NCBI GenBank assembly: GCA_029863125.1
Contig: JAOTWB010000003.1
Location: 49,481 to 113,480 of the forward strand
Direction: 5' to 3'
DNA length: 64,000 bases
Source: Gammaproteobacteria bacterium
Lineage (GTDB): Bacteria; Pseudomonadota; Gammaproteobacteria; Steroidobacterales; Woeseiaceae
Part shown: positions 27,410 through 37,200 of the stretch, piece by piece
How positions within the stretch are numbered: the stretch's first letter is position 1
Layout of the letters: the number at the start of each line of letters is the position of its first letter
Translations under genes and position numbers: made by a program
The notes under the pieces: generated by a model
The model's input: only the letters and a program-made list of their open reading frames with translations
Told to the model about the DNA's origin: nothing
The model's database searches: none

Positions 27410-27679
27410 ACCCACCCCCCACCAACGACCACCACCCAAGCTAAGCGCTCGCGGCGTCGAGCGCGGGGAGATCTTGCTTGCTCGCGCTGACGCGATGTCG
27501 CATCGCAATACACACCCGCACTCACCGCCGCCTGTTCGTGCCGCGGGAGGCAAGTGAACGAGATGTTTGCTGGCGAGACATAAAGCGAGCGTAGCGAGAC
27601 AGTCCGCCAGCAAAGCATGTCGGTCGCTTGCCTGATCTCGAAGTCGCTCGAAGTCGCCGTCTGGGTGGTGGGTGGTGGA
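27410..27679. repeat. Noncoding hairpin-rich repeat element B (between the pyrK-like gene and ruvX)
   Basis: It starts right after the pyrK-like stop with C/A-rich CACCCACC...CCACCACCCA and ends GGGTGGTGGGTGGTGG (27663-27678). Nested stems are visible: 27548-27557 with 27624-27633 (9 of 10), and 27563-27575 with 27605-27618. The 36-bp core at 27473-27508 is the reverse complement of element A at 25382-25417 with one mismatch, and similarity extends to about 27536. No convincing gene crosses it. Confidence 0.75.
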
Positions 27680-27686
27680 CCGAGAG

Positions 27687-28112
27687 TCAGGAGCCCGCGA
27701 GATAACGTTCGGCGATGAGAACGGCGGCCGCGCTGTTAATCGCGTCTTTGGAAATTCGCCTTCGGGTACCGGCCGCTCGCGCTTCTTTGAGCACGCGCTC
27801 TGCCTCTATCGACGTGTAGCGCTCGTCCACGGTGTCGATCGGCAGGTCATAACGCTTGAGCTCGTCGATAAATGCGAGAACCGCGTTCTGCAGCTCGCTG
27901 GGCGAGCCGTCAGCGTGCGCGGGCATGCCAACGACCAGCTGCGTTGGCCGCCATTCCTCGATGAGCTCGGCCAGGTGTTCGTGATCGATGCCATCATTCC
28001 GATGGGAAACCACGCCGAGCGGGCTGGCGGAGCCGGTTATGTCCTGGCCGACGGCGACGCCGATACGCCGCAGGCCAAAATCAAAAGAGAGAATTGTCCT
28101 GGGATGCGACAA
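27687..28112 (-). CDS. ruvX: Putative pre-16S rRNA nuclease / Holliday junction resolvase-like RuvX (YqgF)
   Basis: An RNase H-fold nuclease of about 141 residues; YqgF trims the 5' end of 16S rRNA. The N-terminal motif ILSFDFGLRRIGVAVG carries the first catalytic Asp, VVGMPAHADGSPSE the second strand, and TVDERYTSIEAE the third. The frame is open further upstream, but a TTG at 28112, one base after the algH stop, gives the usual family length and is preferred. Downstream it abuts repeat element B. Confidence 0.88.
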   Translation of the reverse strand: MSHPRTILSFDFGLRRIGVAVGQDITGSASPLGVVSHRNDGIDHEHLAELIEEWRPTQLVVGMPAHADGSPSELQNAVLAFIDELKRYDLPIDTVDERYTSIEAERVLKEARAAGTRRRISKDAINSAAAVLIAERYLAGS

Positions 28113-28113
28113 G

Positions 28114-28677
28114 TCAGGCGTGGCCGGCGTCCGGCGACATACGGGCGATGTCGATACCCAGCGTGCGAGCCGCGGAATTCCAGCGTTCGGCAAACGGTGT
28201 ATCGAAAACGAGCTCAGCCGTGGCGGGGACGCTCAGCCAGGAATTGGCGAGCATTTCCTCTTCGAGTTGGCCCGGCTCCCACCCCGCATAGCCGAGAGCG
28301 ACAAGTGACTTGTCCGGCCCTTTACCGCTGGCGATCGCATCGATCACATCGCGGGACAGCGTGAGGTAAATGTCATCCGATACGGGCAACGTGTTTTCGT
28401 AGCTCCAACCGGGGCCGTGCAGCACAAAGCCGCGTTCGGTCCCGACCGGTCCGCCCGAGAATACCGGGTTCGCCGCGGCCGTCGCGTCCGGGTCTTCGAC
28501 GTTCAGTTGCTCGAACAGGCCGCCGAGTTTCAGCGTAAGTGGACGATTGATGGTGATGCCCAGCGCCCCGTCCGCATTATGTTCACAGATAAGCGTGACC
28601 GTCGTGCTGAAATTCGGATCCGCCATGCCGGGCATGGCGATAAGTAATTGATTTATGAGCGAACTGCTGGATCTCAT
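28114..28677 (-). CDS. algH: YqgE/AlgH family protein
   Basis: A 187-residue protein of the AlgH/YqgE family. Motifs: NQLLIAMPGMADPNFSTTV, LICEHNADGALGITINRP, FSGGPVGTERGFVLH and ALGYAGWEPGQLEEEM. The family has no settled biochemical role, though it was first linked to alginate regulation in Pseudomonas. ATG at 28677 gives the typical length. It sits between tonB and ruvX, an order conserved in many gammaproteobacteria. Confidence 0.92.
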   Translation of the reverse strand: MRSSSSLINQLLIAMPGMADPNFSTTVTLICEHNADGALGITINRPLTLKLGGLFEQLNVEDPDATAAANPVFSGGPVGTERGFVLHGPGWSYENTLPVSDDIYLTLSRDVIDAIASGKGPDKSLVALGYAGWEPGQLEEEMLANSWLSVPATAELVFDTPFAERWNSAARTLGIDIARMSPDAGHA

Positions 28678-28729
28678 AAGGACAGTATCAGCGCAAGGGC
28701 CGGCGGGCACAAGGAACTCGCATGCCGGG

Positions 28730-29686
28730 CTAGTCGGCGATGGCCGCGGTCGGGATCAGCTGTTCGGCGAAAAGCCACTTGTACTCGAAGCGAACGGTGT
28801 CGTATTCGGCCGCAATCTCGGCCGGAAAGGGATTGAAGGGGGAGGCACGCTGCAGAATATCCAGCGCCGCGAGATCGAGAACGGCCGAGCCACTGGATTT
28901 GCGGATAAATGCCTCAACCAGATCGCCAGACGATTCGATACTGACGGTCAGAGTCGGGCTGCCAGATATGCCGCCGATGTCGCCGAGTTCCGGGAGATAG
29001 GCAGCGCCGACCGCTTCGATGCGGCGTTTCCAGGCATCCAGGTACGCGGCGACGACGGACTCTCGGGTATCGGCACTGACGATAAGCTGCCGCGGTTCGT
29101 CATCACGAATGAGCATCGATGCTCGTTCTTCCTGCGGCAGGGGCAACGTGCTCTCGCTTCCAGCTTCCATGGCGATCGCCTTGCTGTCCTCAGGCTGTGG
29201 GTCGGTACGTGCATTGATCGTGACCGTGCGATCGCTCTTGCGTTGCGCCGAGAGCACCTCGTCAGCCGACTGCTCGTGCGCGGTTGCATCGATGAGTCCT
29301 GTGCCATCTTCCCTGCCGGGGTTGTCGACGGGCATTGCGCTTTGCAGTGGCGCGGAAGGCCGCACCTGCTCGGTCGTGTTGCCGCCGCCTTTTTGGCTCG
29401 CCTGTGCAAGATAGGAAGCATCGTCCGGCTGATCGATCTGCTGGTCGGGGTCGGCGACGATCGTGACCTCGAGCGAGATCGCATCGGCAAAGGAATCGGC
29501 AAATGTCGCGTTGAACGTGACGCCGATAATCAGGATGCCGTGCACCAGGGCCGCAAGGAACAGCATGGCAGGCAGACGGTCTGGTGCCGCCGGCGCGACG
29601 AGCAGCAGCTCGTCAAGAGGCTCTCTAGTCGGGACGATTTTGGGCATACGCACAAGAATGTTCCGCCTTTTTGTCGGAGGTGACAA
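28730..29686 (-). CDS. tonB: TonB-family energy transducer
   Basis: A 318-residue protein with a cytoplasmic basic N terminus, one transmembrane anchor (about residues 39-60, AMLFLAALVHGILIIGV), a long polar periplasmic linker and a C-terminal TonB domain (about 220-312). The linker is Gln/Asp/Ser-rich rather than the classical Pro-Lys repeat. The C-terminal domain reads WKRRIEAVGAAYLP...GSPTLTVSIESSGDLVEAFIRKSSGS. Its place beside algH and gshB matches the TonB3 locus of Pseudomonas, which affects pili. It might also energise the BtuB encoded in this window. Confidence 0.85.
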   Translation of the reverse strand: MSPPTKRRNILVRMPKIVPTREPLDELLLVAPAAPDRLPAMLFLAALVHGILIIGVTFNATFADSFADAISLEVTIVADPDQQIDQPDDASYLAQASQKGGGNTTEQVRPSAPLQSAMPVDNPGREDGTGLIDATAHEQSADEVLSAQRKSDRTVTINARTDPQPEDSKAIAMEAGSESTLPLPQEERASMLIRDDEPRQLIVSADTRESVVAAYLDAWKRRIEAVGAAYLPELGDIGGISGSPTLTVSIESSGDLVEAFIRKSSGSAVLDLAALDILQRASPFNPFPAEIAAEYDTVRFEYKWLFAEQLIPTAAIAD

Positions 29687-29779
29687 GCAAACAGACCTTC
29701 ATCGCCAGTGTAATTGCCCCGTCGGACGAGGAATGAGACCCATGTCACCACCCGGAACATCGGCGACCGGCACGGGGGC

Positions 29780-30736
29780 CTACCCGAGTCGGTTCTCGAT
29801 TGCGTCGAACAACGCGCCGGCGATATTCAGATCGAAGATTCGGTCGAGTTCGCGAATGCCGGTTGGGCTGGTCACGTTGACTTCGGTCAGGAAATCGCCA
29901 ATGACGTCGATGCCGGCAAACAGAACGCCGGCATCCCGGAGGACCGGGCCGACTTGCTCGCAGATCAAGCGGTCCCGTTCGGAAAGATCCTGGCCCTTGG
30001 TCGTCGCACCTGCAACGATATTGCCGCGGTTGTCGTCGCCTGACGGAATGCGCGCGAGCGCGTGCGGAACGGGTTCTCCGTCGATCAGAATAATACGCTT
30101 GTCCCCGAGGCTGATCTCCGGGATGTACTGTTGCGCCATCGCGAAGCGCTGGCCGTAGTCAGTCAGGGTCTCGAATATCACGTTCGCGTTGTTATCGCCC
30201 TTTTGCACGACGAAGATCGAGCGGCCACCCATGCCGTGAAGGGGCTTGACAACGATGCGTCCGTGATCCGCCAGAAACGACTTCATGGCGCTCATCGAGC
30301 GCGTGATCAGGGATAGCGGCGTGCATTCCGGAAACCAGGCGGTATAGACCTTCTCATTCATGTCTCTGAGCGCCTGTGGGTCGTTGACAATCAGTGCGCC
30401 GGCCAGTTTGGCCCGATCGAGTATGTACGTTGTATAGACGTACTCCATGTCGAACGGTGGGTCCTTACGCATGAGTATCGCGTCGAGCTCGCCCAGTTCG
30501 ATCTCCTGCGGTTCGCCCAGCTCGAACCAGGCGTCGTGGTCGTCAACCACATTGAGACGCCTCGAGCGACCGACGGCGTTGCCCGAAAGCATGCTGAGAT
30601 CGCGCTGCTCGAAGTAGTGGATTTCGGCAGAGCGGCGCTCTGCCTCGAGCAGCATCGCGAAGGAGCTGTCCTTCTTGGGGACGATGGAACTGATCGGGTC
30701 CATGACGATGCCGATTTTCAGTGGGGTTGCAGCCAT
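29780..30736 (-). CDS. gshB: Glutathione synthetase
   Basis: A 318-residue ATP-grasp ligase joining gamma-glutamylcysteine and glycine. The N-terminal GIVMDPISSIVPKKDSSFAML and ILMRKDPPFDMEYVYTTY motifs are diagnostic. VVKPLHGMGGRSIF is the ATP-grasp loop, and the C terminus has AGIDVIGDFLTEVNVTSPTGI. It is divergent from pilG across 159 bp. The presence of glutathione synthesis fits the glutathione-dependent frmA in this window. Confidence 0.95.
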   Translation of the reverse strand: MAATPLKIGIVMDPISSIVPKKDSSFAMLLEAERRSAEIHYFEQRDLSMLSGNAVGRSRRLNVVDDHDAWFELGEPQEIELGELDAILMRKDPPFDMEYVYTTYILDRAKLAGALIVNDPQALRDMNEKVYTAWFPECTPLSLITRSMSAMKSFLADHGRIVVKPLHGMGGRSIFVVQKGDNNANVIFETLTDYGQRFAMAQQYIPEISLGDKRIILIDGEPVPHALARIPSGDDNRGNIVAGATTKGQDLSERDRLICEQVGPVLRDAGVLFAGIDVIGDFLTEVNVTSPTGIRELDRIFDLNIAGALFDAIENRLG

Positions 30737-30895
30737 CTGTTCCTTAACTTCAGTGCTTCGAGCGAGACGCGGCCAACTATACAGCGAAAACCCTCGTAAG
30801 CGCGCGATTTCCGAGGATTTTGCGTAACGTGGCGAGCGTCGTAGCGGGCTTTATGTCAATATGGTAAAAGTCGGTTTTGATCGTGGGGAAATTCG
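30737..30895. promoter_or_regulatory. Divergent intergenic region gshB / pilG
   Basis: A 159-bp gap that should hold promoters for gshB (leftward) and the pil-chp operon (rightward). A -10-like TATAGT is seen for gshB on the minus strand near 30775-30780. Just before the pilG GTG there is a GGGGA ribosome binding site (about 30884-30888). No operator-like repeat is evident. Confidence 0.3.
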
Positions 30896-31288
30896 GTGTC
30901 GAGTAGCGCATCCCGCTCCCTGAGCGGACTAAAAATTCTTGTCGTGGACGACAGCAAGACCATTCGCCGAACAGCTGAAACGCTGTTAACCAAGGAGGGT
31001 TGCCAGGTGTTCACGGCTATCGACGGCTTTGACGCATTGTCCAAGATTGCAGATCACCAGCCGGATCTCATCTTTGTGGACATCATGATGCCGCGACTTG
31101 ACGGCTACGAAACCTGCTCCCTGATCAAGCACAACAAGGTATTCAAGGAAACGCCCGTTATCATGTTGTCAAGCAAGGATGGACTCTTCGATCGTGCGCG
31201 AGGGCGCATCGTCGGCTCGGAACAGTACCTGACGAAGCCGTTCACCAAGGACGAACTGCTTGGCGCTATTTCCAACCAGATTAACTAG
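30896..31288 (+). CDS. pilG: Twitching motility response regulator PilG
   Basis: A 130-residue stand-alone receiver domain. Acidic pocket D18/D19, phospho-acceptor D62 in LIFVDIMMPRLDGYE, Ser in IMLSSKDG and the conserved Lys in YLTKPF. It is a CheY-like output of the ChpA kinase and promotes pilus extension in Pseudomonas. It starts at GTG with GGGGA seven bases upstream and heads a tight operon. Confidence 0.95.
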   Translation: MSSSASRSLSGLKILVVDDSKTIRRTAETLLTKEGCQVFTAIDGFDALSKIADHQPDLIFVDIMMPRLDGYETCSLIKHNKVFKETPVIMLSSKDGLFDRARGRIVGSEQYLTKPFTKDELLGAISNQIN

Positions 31289-31299
31289 GGATTCTGAGT

Positions 31300-31665
31300 A
31301 TGGCCGTTGTACTTATCATCGACGATTCGCCTACCGAGCTGCATCTGTTTCAGAACATGCTCGAGAAAGCAGGTTTCGAAACGCTGGTGGCCGATAGTGG
31401 CGAGGAAGGTCTGAAAGCGGCCCGTGCAGCGCGACCGGACTGTATTCTCATGGATGTCGTAATGCCCGGTATGAATGGTTTTCAGGCGACCCGAAAGCTG
31501 ACAAGGGATCCTCAAACTGCACATATCCCGATTATCATCATTACGGCCAAAGACCAGGAAACAGACAAGATCTGGGGCATGCGGCAGGGCGCGGTCGAGT
31601 ATGTCGTAAAGCCCGTCGCAGACAAAGAGCTCGTGGCGACGATTAACGCGGTGATGGCACGCTAG
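31300..31665 (+). CDS. pilH: Twitching motility response regulator PilH
   Basis: A 121-residue receiver domain: D8/D9, phospho-acceptor D52 in ILMDVVMPGMNGFQ, ITAKD and YVVKPV. PilH is the second CheY-like protein of the Chp system and counteracts or tunes PilG signalling at the retraction motors. It begins 11 bp after pilG. Confidence 0.95.
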   Translation: MAVVLIIDDSPTELHLFQNMLEKAGFETLVADSGEEGLKAARAARPDCILMDVVMPGMNGFQATRKLTRDPQTAHIPIIIITAKDQETDKIWGMRQGAVEYVVKPVADKELVATINAVMAR

Positions 31666-32229
31666 ATGAGTAATTCCGCTGATCTTGCGGCGTTAATAGA
31701 GCAGCCATTCGCATTGCTGCAGGAAATGGAAAACCGCAGTCGTGCGGCACATGCGGGTCACGGTGCAGGCTCGCTGCCGACGGAGTGGGTCGGCGTCGGC
31801 TTTCGCATCGGTGAGGAGCAGTTTGTAGCCAGCCGTGAGCAGGTTCGTGAAGTATTGATGCTGCCCGATGCAATTACGCGGGTGCCCGGCGCCAAACGCT
31901 GGTTGCTGGGCATTGCCAACCTGCGTGGACACCTGCTGCCGTTAATCGATGTAAAGCTGTTGCTAGGGAGTGGTCGGACGACGCTGAGGCGTACCTCGCG
32001 CGTCATTTCCGTCAATCATCGTGAAGTGCCTGCCGGACTAGTGGTGGACGAAGTGCTCGGCTTTCGGCGCTTTCTGGACCATGAGTTGTCGCAGGAAGCA
32101 GCGAAGACGATCGTGCGTTGCGATGGTTTCCTGGGCGGAACGTATCGAAGAGGCGACGATATCTGGCCCGTGTTTAATCTTTTTGATTTGGTTGAAAGCA
32201 AAATGTTTCTGCAGGCAGCTGCGGAATAA
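31666..32229 (+). CDS. pilI: CheW-like adaptor PilI
   Basis: A 187-residue single CheW domain that couples the chemoreceptor PilJ to the kinase ChpA. Core segments: [50 protein letters not shown] and [14 protein letters not shown]. The ATG directly follows the pilH stop. Confidence 0.93.
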   Translation: MSNSADLAALIEQPFALLQEMENRSRAAHAGHGAGSLPTEWVGVGFRIGEEQFVASREQVREVLMLPDAITRVPGAKRWLLGIANLRGHLLPLIDVKLLLGSGRTTLRRTSRVISVNHREVPAGLVVDEVLGFRRFLDHELSQEAAKTIVRCDGFLGGTYRRGDDIWPVFNLFDLVESKMFLQAAAE

Positions 32230-32243
32230 AGGTCGGAGAATCT

Positions 32244-34232
32244 ATGGCCATCAAGACTCAGAATGCGTTGGCATTCAGAACGATCGCGTCGTTAGTCGCA
32301 TTTCTTCTGATTGTGGCAGCCGCTTTAATCTTCCTGCAATCCGGTCGGGACGGCTCGTCCACGGCAGAACTGGCGGCACTATCACAGGCGATGCCGACCC
32401 AGGCCGCGCGCGCACTTGCGGGCGACAGCGGCGCATTCGACGAATTCGATCGCAGCACAAAGAAAATCGCATCTTTGCGCCGCAGCGGCGCGCCCGGTCG
32501 CGCCTCGGATTGGGAGCAACTCGAATCACGTGCTGCGGCGATAGTCGGAAAGCGCGGCGAAATTGAGGCGCTGCAAGACGCGGCCAATGAGGTTGGCGTT
32601 CATGCAACCGCGATCCTCGATGGTACTAACGAGCTGCTCGAGCGCTCCGGTGCCACGGCGATCATCCAGGAATTCCAGCAACGTGCGGCTCGAATTCGTG
32701 AGACAGCCGCAACGCTGCCCAGCGATGCGGCGGACGTCATGTCAGGTGACGTTGCCTTCCTGCGCGACGTTGTGAACGCGCTGGCAGGCGCGCAGTCCGC
32801 ACTCGATATCAGCCCCCTGAATGCCGATGGGCGCGCAGCCGCGCTGGATCCGATTAGCAGCAGCCTGGCCAGCCTTGAAGAACAGTCGGCGGCCTTGACG
32901 GCAAGCTTGAGCCAGGCTGGTGACCTCAAGGCGATGCAGGCGGAGCTGGCCTCGAGCGCTGCTACGCTGCTCGGGCGCGGGTTTGATTCATCCGCCGGCG
33001 ATAACGTATTGCCCGGTTTCCTTAACGCGTACTGGATACCACTCGCTGCTGTTGTGCTGGCGCTGCTGCTGCTTGGAGGCCTCCTCCTGTTGCATTCAAA
33101 GGCATCGATATTTGAGCGAGCGGCCAAAGAGCAGGCGGAGCAGAATGACCGCAATCAGCAGGCCATTCTCCGTCTGCTCGATGAAATGGGTAGCCTGGCC
33201 GATGGCGACCTGACCGTGGAAGCCACTGTAACCGAGGACATCACCGGGACCATCGCGGATTCTTTCAATTTCGCGATTGAAGAATTGCGCAAGCTCGTAG
33301 CGACCGTGAACGACACGGCGCTCATGGTTGACACCGCCACAAAGCAGACGGAAACAACAGCGGCACATCTGGCGAGGGCGGCGGACAATCAGGCAAAGGA
33401 GATCAATGCCGCCACAGAATCGATCGTCTCGATGGCGGCTTCGATCGAAGAGGTTTCTGGAAACGCGGAGCGCTCTTCGGATGTGGCGCGCCACTCGGTA
33501 GAAGTTGCGCACAAGGGCGGTGAGGCCGTGCGCCGTACCATTGACGGCATGAATGCCATTCGAGAGACGATTCAGGAAACATCGAAACGCATCAAACGGC
33601 TCGGTGAGAGCTCGCAGGAGATTGGCAATATCGTAGAACTCATTAACGATATCGCGGAACAAACCAATATCCTCGCTCTGAACGCCTCGATCCAGGCGTC
33701 GATGGCCGGCGAGGCAGGGCGCGGTTTCGCCGTCGTCGCCGACGAAGTTCAGCGCCTTGCCGAACGATCTACGAACGCAACCAAACAGATCGAAGTTCTG
33801 GTTCGCACAATTCAATCGGACACCAACGAGGCCGTTGTCTCAATGGAGCGCAGCACGACAGACGTGGTGGGCGGCGCGCTGCTTGCCGAAAATGCCGGCG
33901 CGGCGCTCGATGAGATTGAGCAGGTATCGAATCAGATTGCGAGCCTGGTACAGAATATTTCCAGTTCCGCACGGCAACAGGCGGGGTCCGCGGCCGACGT
34001 CACACGACGCACGACACGACTGCGTGAGATTGGTGATCAGACAGGGCAGGCGACGACGGCGACGGCAAATTCCATTTCGAAGCTTTCGGAACTTGCAACG
34101 CAGCTCAGAAAAACCGTTGAAGGATTCACGCTGCCCGCCGAAATGATGCAGGCGAGTGCGCTGGCGCGGACAGCTTCCAACACAGCACCTCCGCGCGCCG
34201 CATCGCCGAATCCCCAGGCGAAAACAGGATAG
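32244..34232 (+). CDS. pilJ: Methyl-accepting chemotaxis protein PilJ
   Basis: A 662-residue receptor for the type IV pilus chemosensory array. Transmembrane helix 1 is at about residues 13-31, then a mostly helical Ala/Ser-rich periplasmic domain; helix 2 is at about 262-282. A HAMP-like linker follows ([19 protein letters not shown]). The cytoplasmic signalling coil has its tip near 470-503: [21 protein letters not shown] then [17 protein letters not shown]. It lies between pilI and chpA as in other pil-chp operons. Confidence 0.94.
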   Translation: MAIKTQNALAFRTIASLVAFLLIVAAALIFLQSGRDGSSTAELAALSQAMPTQAARALAGDSGAFDEFDRSTKKIASLRRSGAPGRASDWEQLESRAAAIVGKRGEIEALQDAANEVGVHATAILDGTNELLERSGATAIIQEFQQRAARIRETAATLPSDAADVMSGDVAFLRDVVNALAGAQSALDISPLNADGRAAALDPISSSLASLEEQSAALTASLSQAGDLKAMQAELASSAATLLGRGFDSSAGDNVLPGFLNAYWIPLAAVVLALLLLGGLLLLHSKASIFERAAKEQAEQNDRNQQAILRLLDEMGSLADGDLTVEATVTEDITGTIADSFNFAIEELRKLVATVNDTALMVDTATKQTETTAAHLARAADNQAKEINAATESIVSMAASIEEVSGNAERSSDVARHSVEVAHKGGEAVRRTIDGMNAIRETIQETSKRIKRLGESSQEIGNIVELINDIAEQTNILALNASIQASMAGEAGRGFAVVADEVQRLAERSTNATKQIEVLVRTIQSDTNEAVVSMERSTTDVVGGALLAENAGAALDEIEQVSNQIASLVQNISSSARQQAGSAADVTRRTTRLREIGDQTGQATTATANSISKLSELATQLRKTVEGFTLPAEMMQASALARTASNTAPPRAASPNPQAKTG

Positions 34233-34275
34233 AGCGAATCGACTGCGGGCTTTCGCGGGCTACACGGACGACTAG

Positions 34276-37200
34276 ATGACGGGCGACACGGGCATTCATG
34301 AGCAAATAATCGGCGACGATAATGGCCAGGGCGCCGTTCGTTCGCTTGTAATTATTAGTACCGAACTCATGGAGACGGTTCGCAGCGCGCATCTGGCGCT
34401 CGAGGACTGTGTCGATGGGCGCGGCGGTACCGCCGCGCTAAACCGGGCGGGTGAGCTGCTGCATCAGGCGCGCGGCGCGCTGCAAATATCGGAAACCTAC
34501 GGTGCGGCGCTTCTTGTCGAGGAAATGGAGCTGGCCTGCAAGTATCTTGCGAGTCTGCGTGCCGGCAAGGGGCGCGAAGACGGGCTGGAAGCGTTGACGC
34601 GAGCGATGGTGCAGTTGCCCGTCTACATCGAGAGACTCCTGAGCGGCGGCCGAGACATTGCACTGGTGCTGCTGCCGATGCTCAATGATTTGCGCGCGAC
34701 TCGGGGCGAGCCACTGCTCTCCGAAGGGACGCTGTTGTTGCTTAATCTGTCGCCGAGTCAGGCCGGCAAGAGAATCTTTGACCGTGAAGGCAGCGGCGAG
34801 GATCCCGTTGAAGTTGCGCGGCGGCTGCGGCCGAAATTCCAGCTTGCGCTGCTCGGCTGGATCAAGGGCGGCGAGAACCGGCGGCATCTCCAAACGCTGG
34901 CAGACGTTGCTGCCGATCTCACGAGTTCGGCAACCCGCGATGATATGTATCAGCTCTGGTGGGTCGTCGGTGGGGTACTCGAATCACTGCAGAACGGCGG
35001 GCTGGAAACATCAATTTCGATCAAGCGTCTGCTGGGCCAGGCCGATAGACGGCTCAAGTACCTGATTGACGAAGGCCTGTCGGCCTTCGACAAACACCCG
35101 GTCGACGATTTACTGAATAACCTGTTGTACTACGTGGCGCGTTCCAGCAACGCTGGCGAGCGAATCAGCGAGATTCGCGCTGCTTTCAATCTGGCGGAAC
35201 TGCTGCCGGGCGACGAGCAGGTCGAAGACGCGCGTGAGGCGCTCTCGGCACCCAGTGCCAGGCTCATGCAAACGGTTGGTTCGGCAATCAAGGAAGATCT
35301 GGGGCGCGTCAAAGACGTGCTCGATATCTTCGTGCGGACCGGGATGAACAAGTCGTCCGAGCTGGTTCCGCAACTTGAACTGTTGAAGAAAATCAGCGAC
35401 ACCCTCGGAGTGCTCGGGCTTGGCGAACTTCGTGGCGACATCGAAGGAGAAATTGAACGTCTTAAGAGTGTCGTCGAACGCGGCGGCGTCGCGAACGATC
35501 AGATCATTCTGGATATCGCATCCACGTTACTGCGAGTCGAGGATCGGCTGGACCAGCAGCTGCTTCGACTGACCTTACCGCAGGATAGGGAGGGCAAGGG
35601 TACCGCCGAGTCTGAAGAGCAGGACGAGGAATTCCGGCAGGTCGCCGAGTCCGTCATGCGAGAGTGCATCATCAATCTCGCACGAATCAAGGAAACGATT
35701 AGCCAGAGCATCGCGGCCGAAGCCCCTTCGCAGGGGCTCGACAGCGTACCGTCGCTTGTCCGGGGCATTAAAGCCGGCCTGCTGATGCTGGGCAAACCGC
35801 GTGCCATGGAGGTCGTGGAGCGTATCGGCAGGCTGGTCACGGCCATGCTTAACAGCGGGGGTCCGGCACAACTGACGCAAAGGGAAACGGACCGGCTGGC
35901 CGACGCAATTGTCAGCATCGAATATTACATGGAGACGGTAAAAGCCGGTCGTAGCGAGCCGTGGTACATGCTCGATAACGCCGAAGCCTGTCTCGCCGTG
36001 TTACGCGATGCCGAGCAGCGCATGCTTCAGGCGATTCCTGTGGAAGCCGTGGCAACGGGCCAGACGATGAAGATATCTGTGGCCGAAATTAAGGCCGAGG
36101 CGGAGCGGGCTTTGCAGGCAGAAAGCAAGGACCTGCAGGCGACCGAAGTCATGTCGCTGCCTGTGGTTGCGCCCGATACGGAACACATGGATCCGGAGTT
36201 GCTGGAGCTTTTTATCGAGGAAGCGAAGGAAGAGATCGCGTCGATCAAGCGGAATTTACCCGTTTGGACCAGATCTCCGGACGACATGGAAAGCCTCATC
36301 ACGGCTCGGCGCTCGTTCCACACGCTCAAAGGCAGCGGCCGCATGGTCGGCGCGGAGCGTATCGGGGAATACTGCTGGTCGGTAGAAAATCTGCTTAATC
36401 GACTGATCAACCGCACGCTGGTGCGGACGCCGCCAATGGTGAACTTCATATTGGAGGCTGCCGAGGCAGTTCCCGAACTGGTTGAACAACTGGAAGTCGG
36501 AACCGAGCCGGAAGCCGACATCAGATTGTTGATGGCAAAAGCCAATGCGTTTGCTGAAGGCGATCCCAATGCAGCCGTGCTGACTCTCCGTCGGCCCGAA
36601 ACCGAGGTACCGAAAAAAGCACGGCCCGCGCTGGAAATGGATCCTGTTCTTTACGATATTTTCTCGAAAGAAACGGCGGTGCACCTCAAGGTCATTACCG
36701 ACTATCTGTCGGCGTGCGAAGGATACGAACCGCCGTTCGACGTAACCGACAAACTGCATCGTGCGTGCCACACGCTGCATGGCAGCGCCAATATGGCCAA
36801 CGTCGATCGTGGCGTTGCCGTTGCGTCTGCATTGAACCGTTTCGTTCGTCGCGTCTATGAACACAAGGTGGGATTCCAGCGGTCGGGTCTTGCGGCCTTG
36901 CTTGCAGCTGTACGTGCCCTCCAGACAATTGTCGAAGACATTAACAACCCCGAGCGCGAGCGGGCTGACTACAGCGCATTGATTAACCATCTTGCAGCGC
37001 TTGCGGATGCAGTACTCCCTGGCAAGACGCCTGCGCCTGAAGCCGAGGCAGCGCCGGCGACTGTCGCGCCACCGCGCGCGGCTCCCGAAGTAGTTAGCAG
37101 CGAGCCCGAGTACGATGCCGAGATCGCGTCGATTTTCACGGAAGAGTCGGCCGAGTTACTCGAATCGGCCGACAAAGCGTTGATCAGCTGGGTTCGGGAG

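Noticed and set aside
25190..27679. Classical IS element or transposon around the pyrimidine genes
   Set aside because: No transposase and no obvious target-site duplication seen; only the related noncoding repeats are supported.
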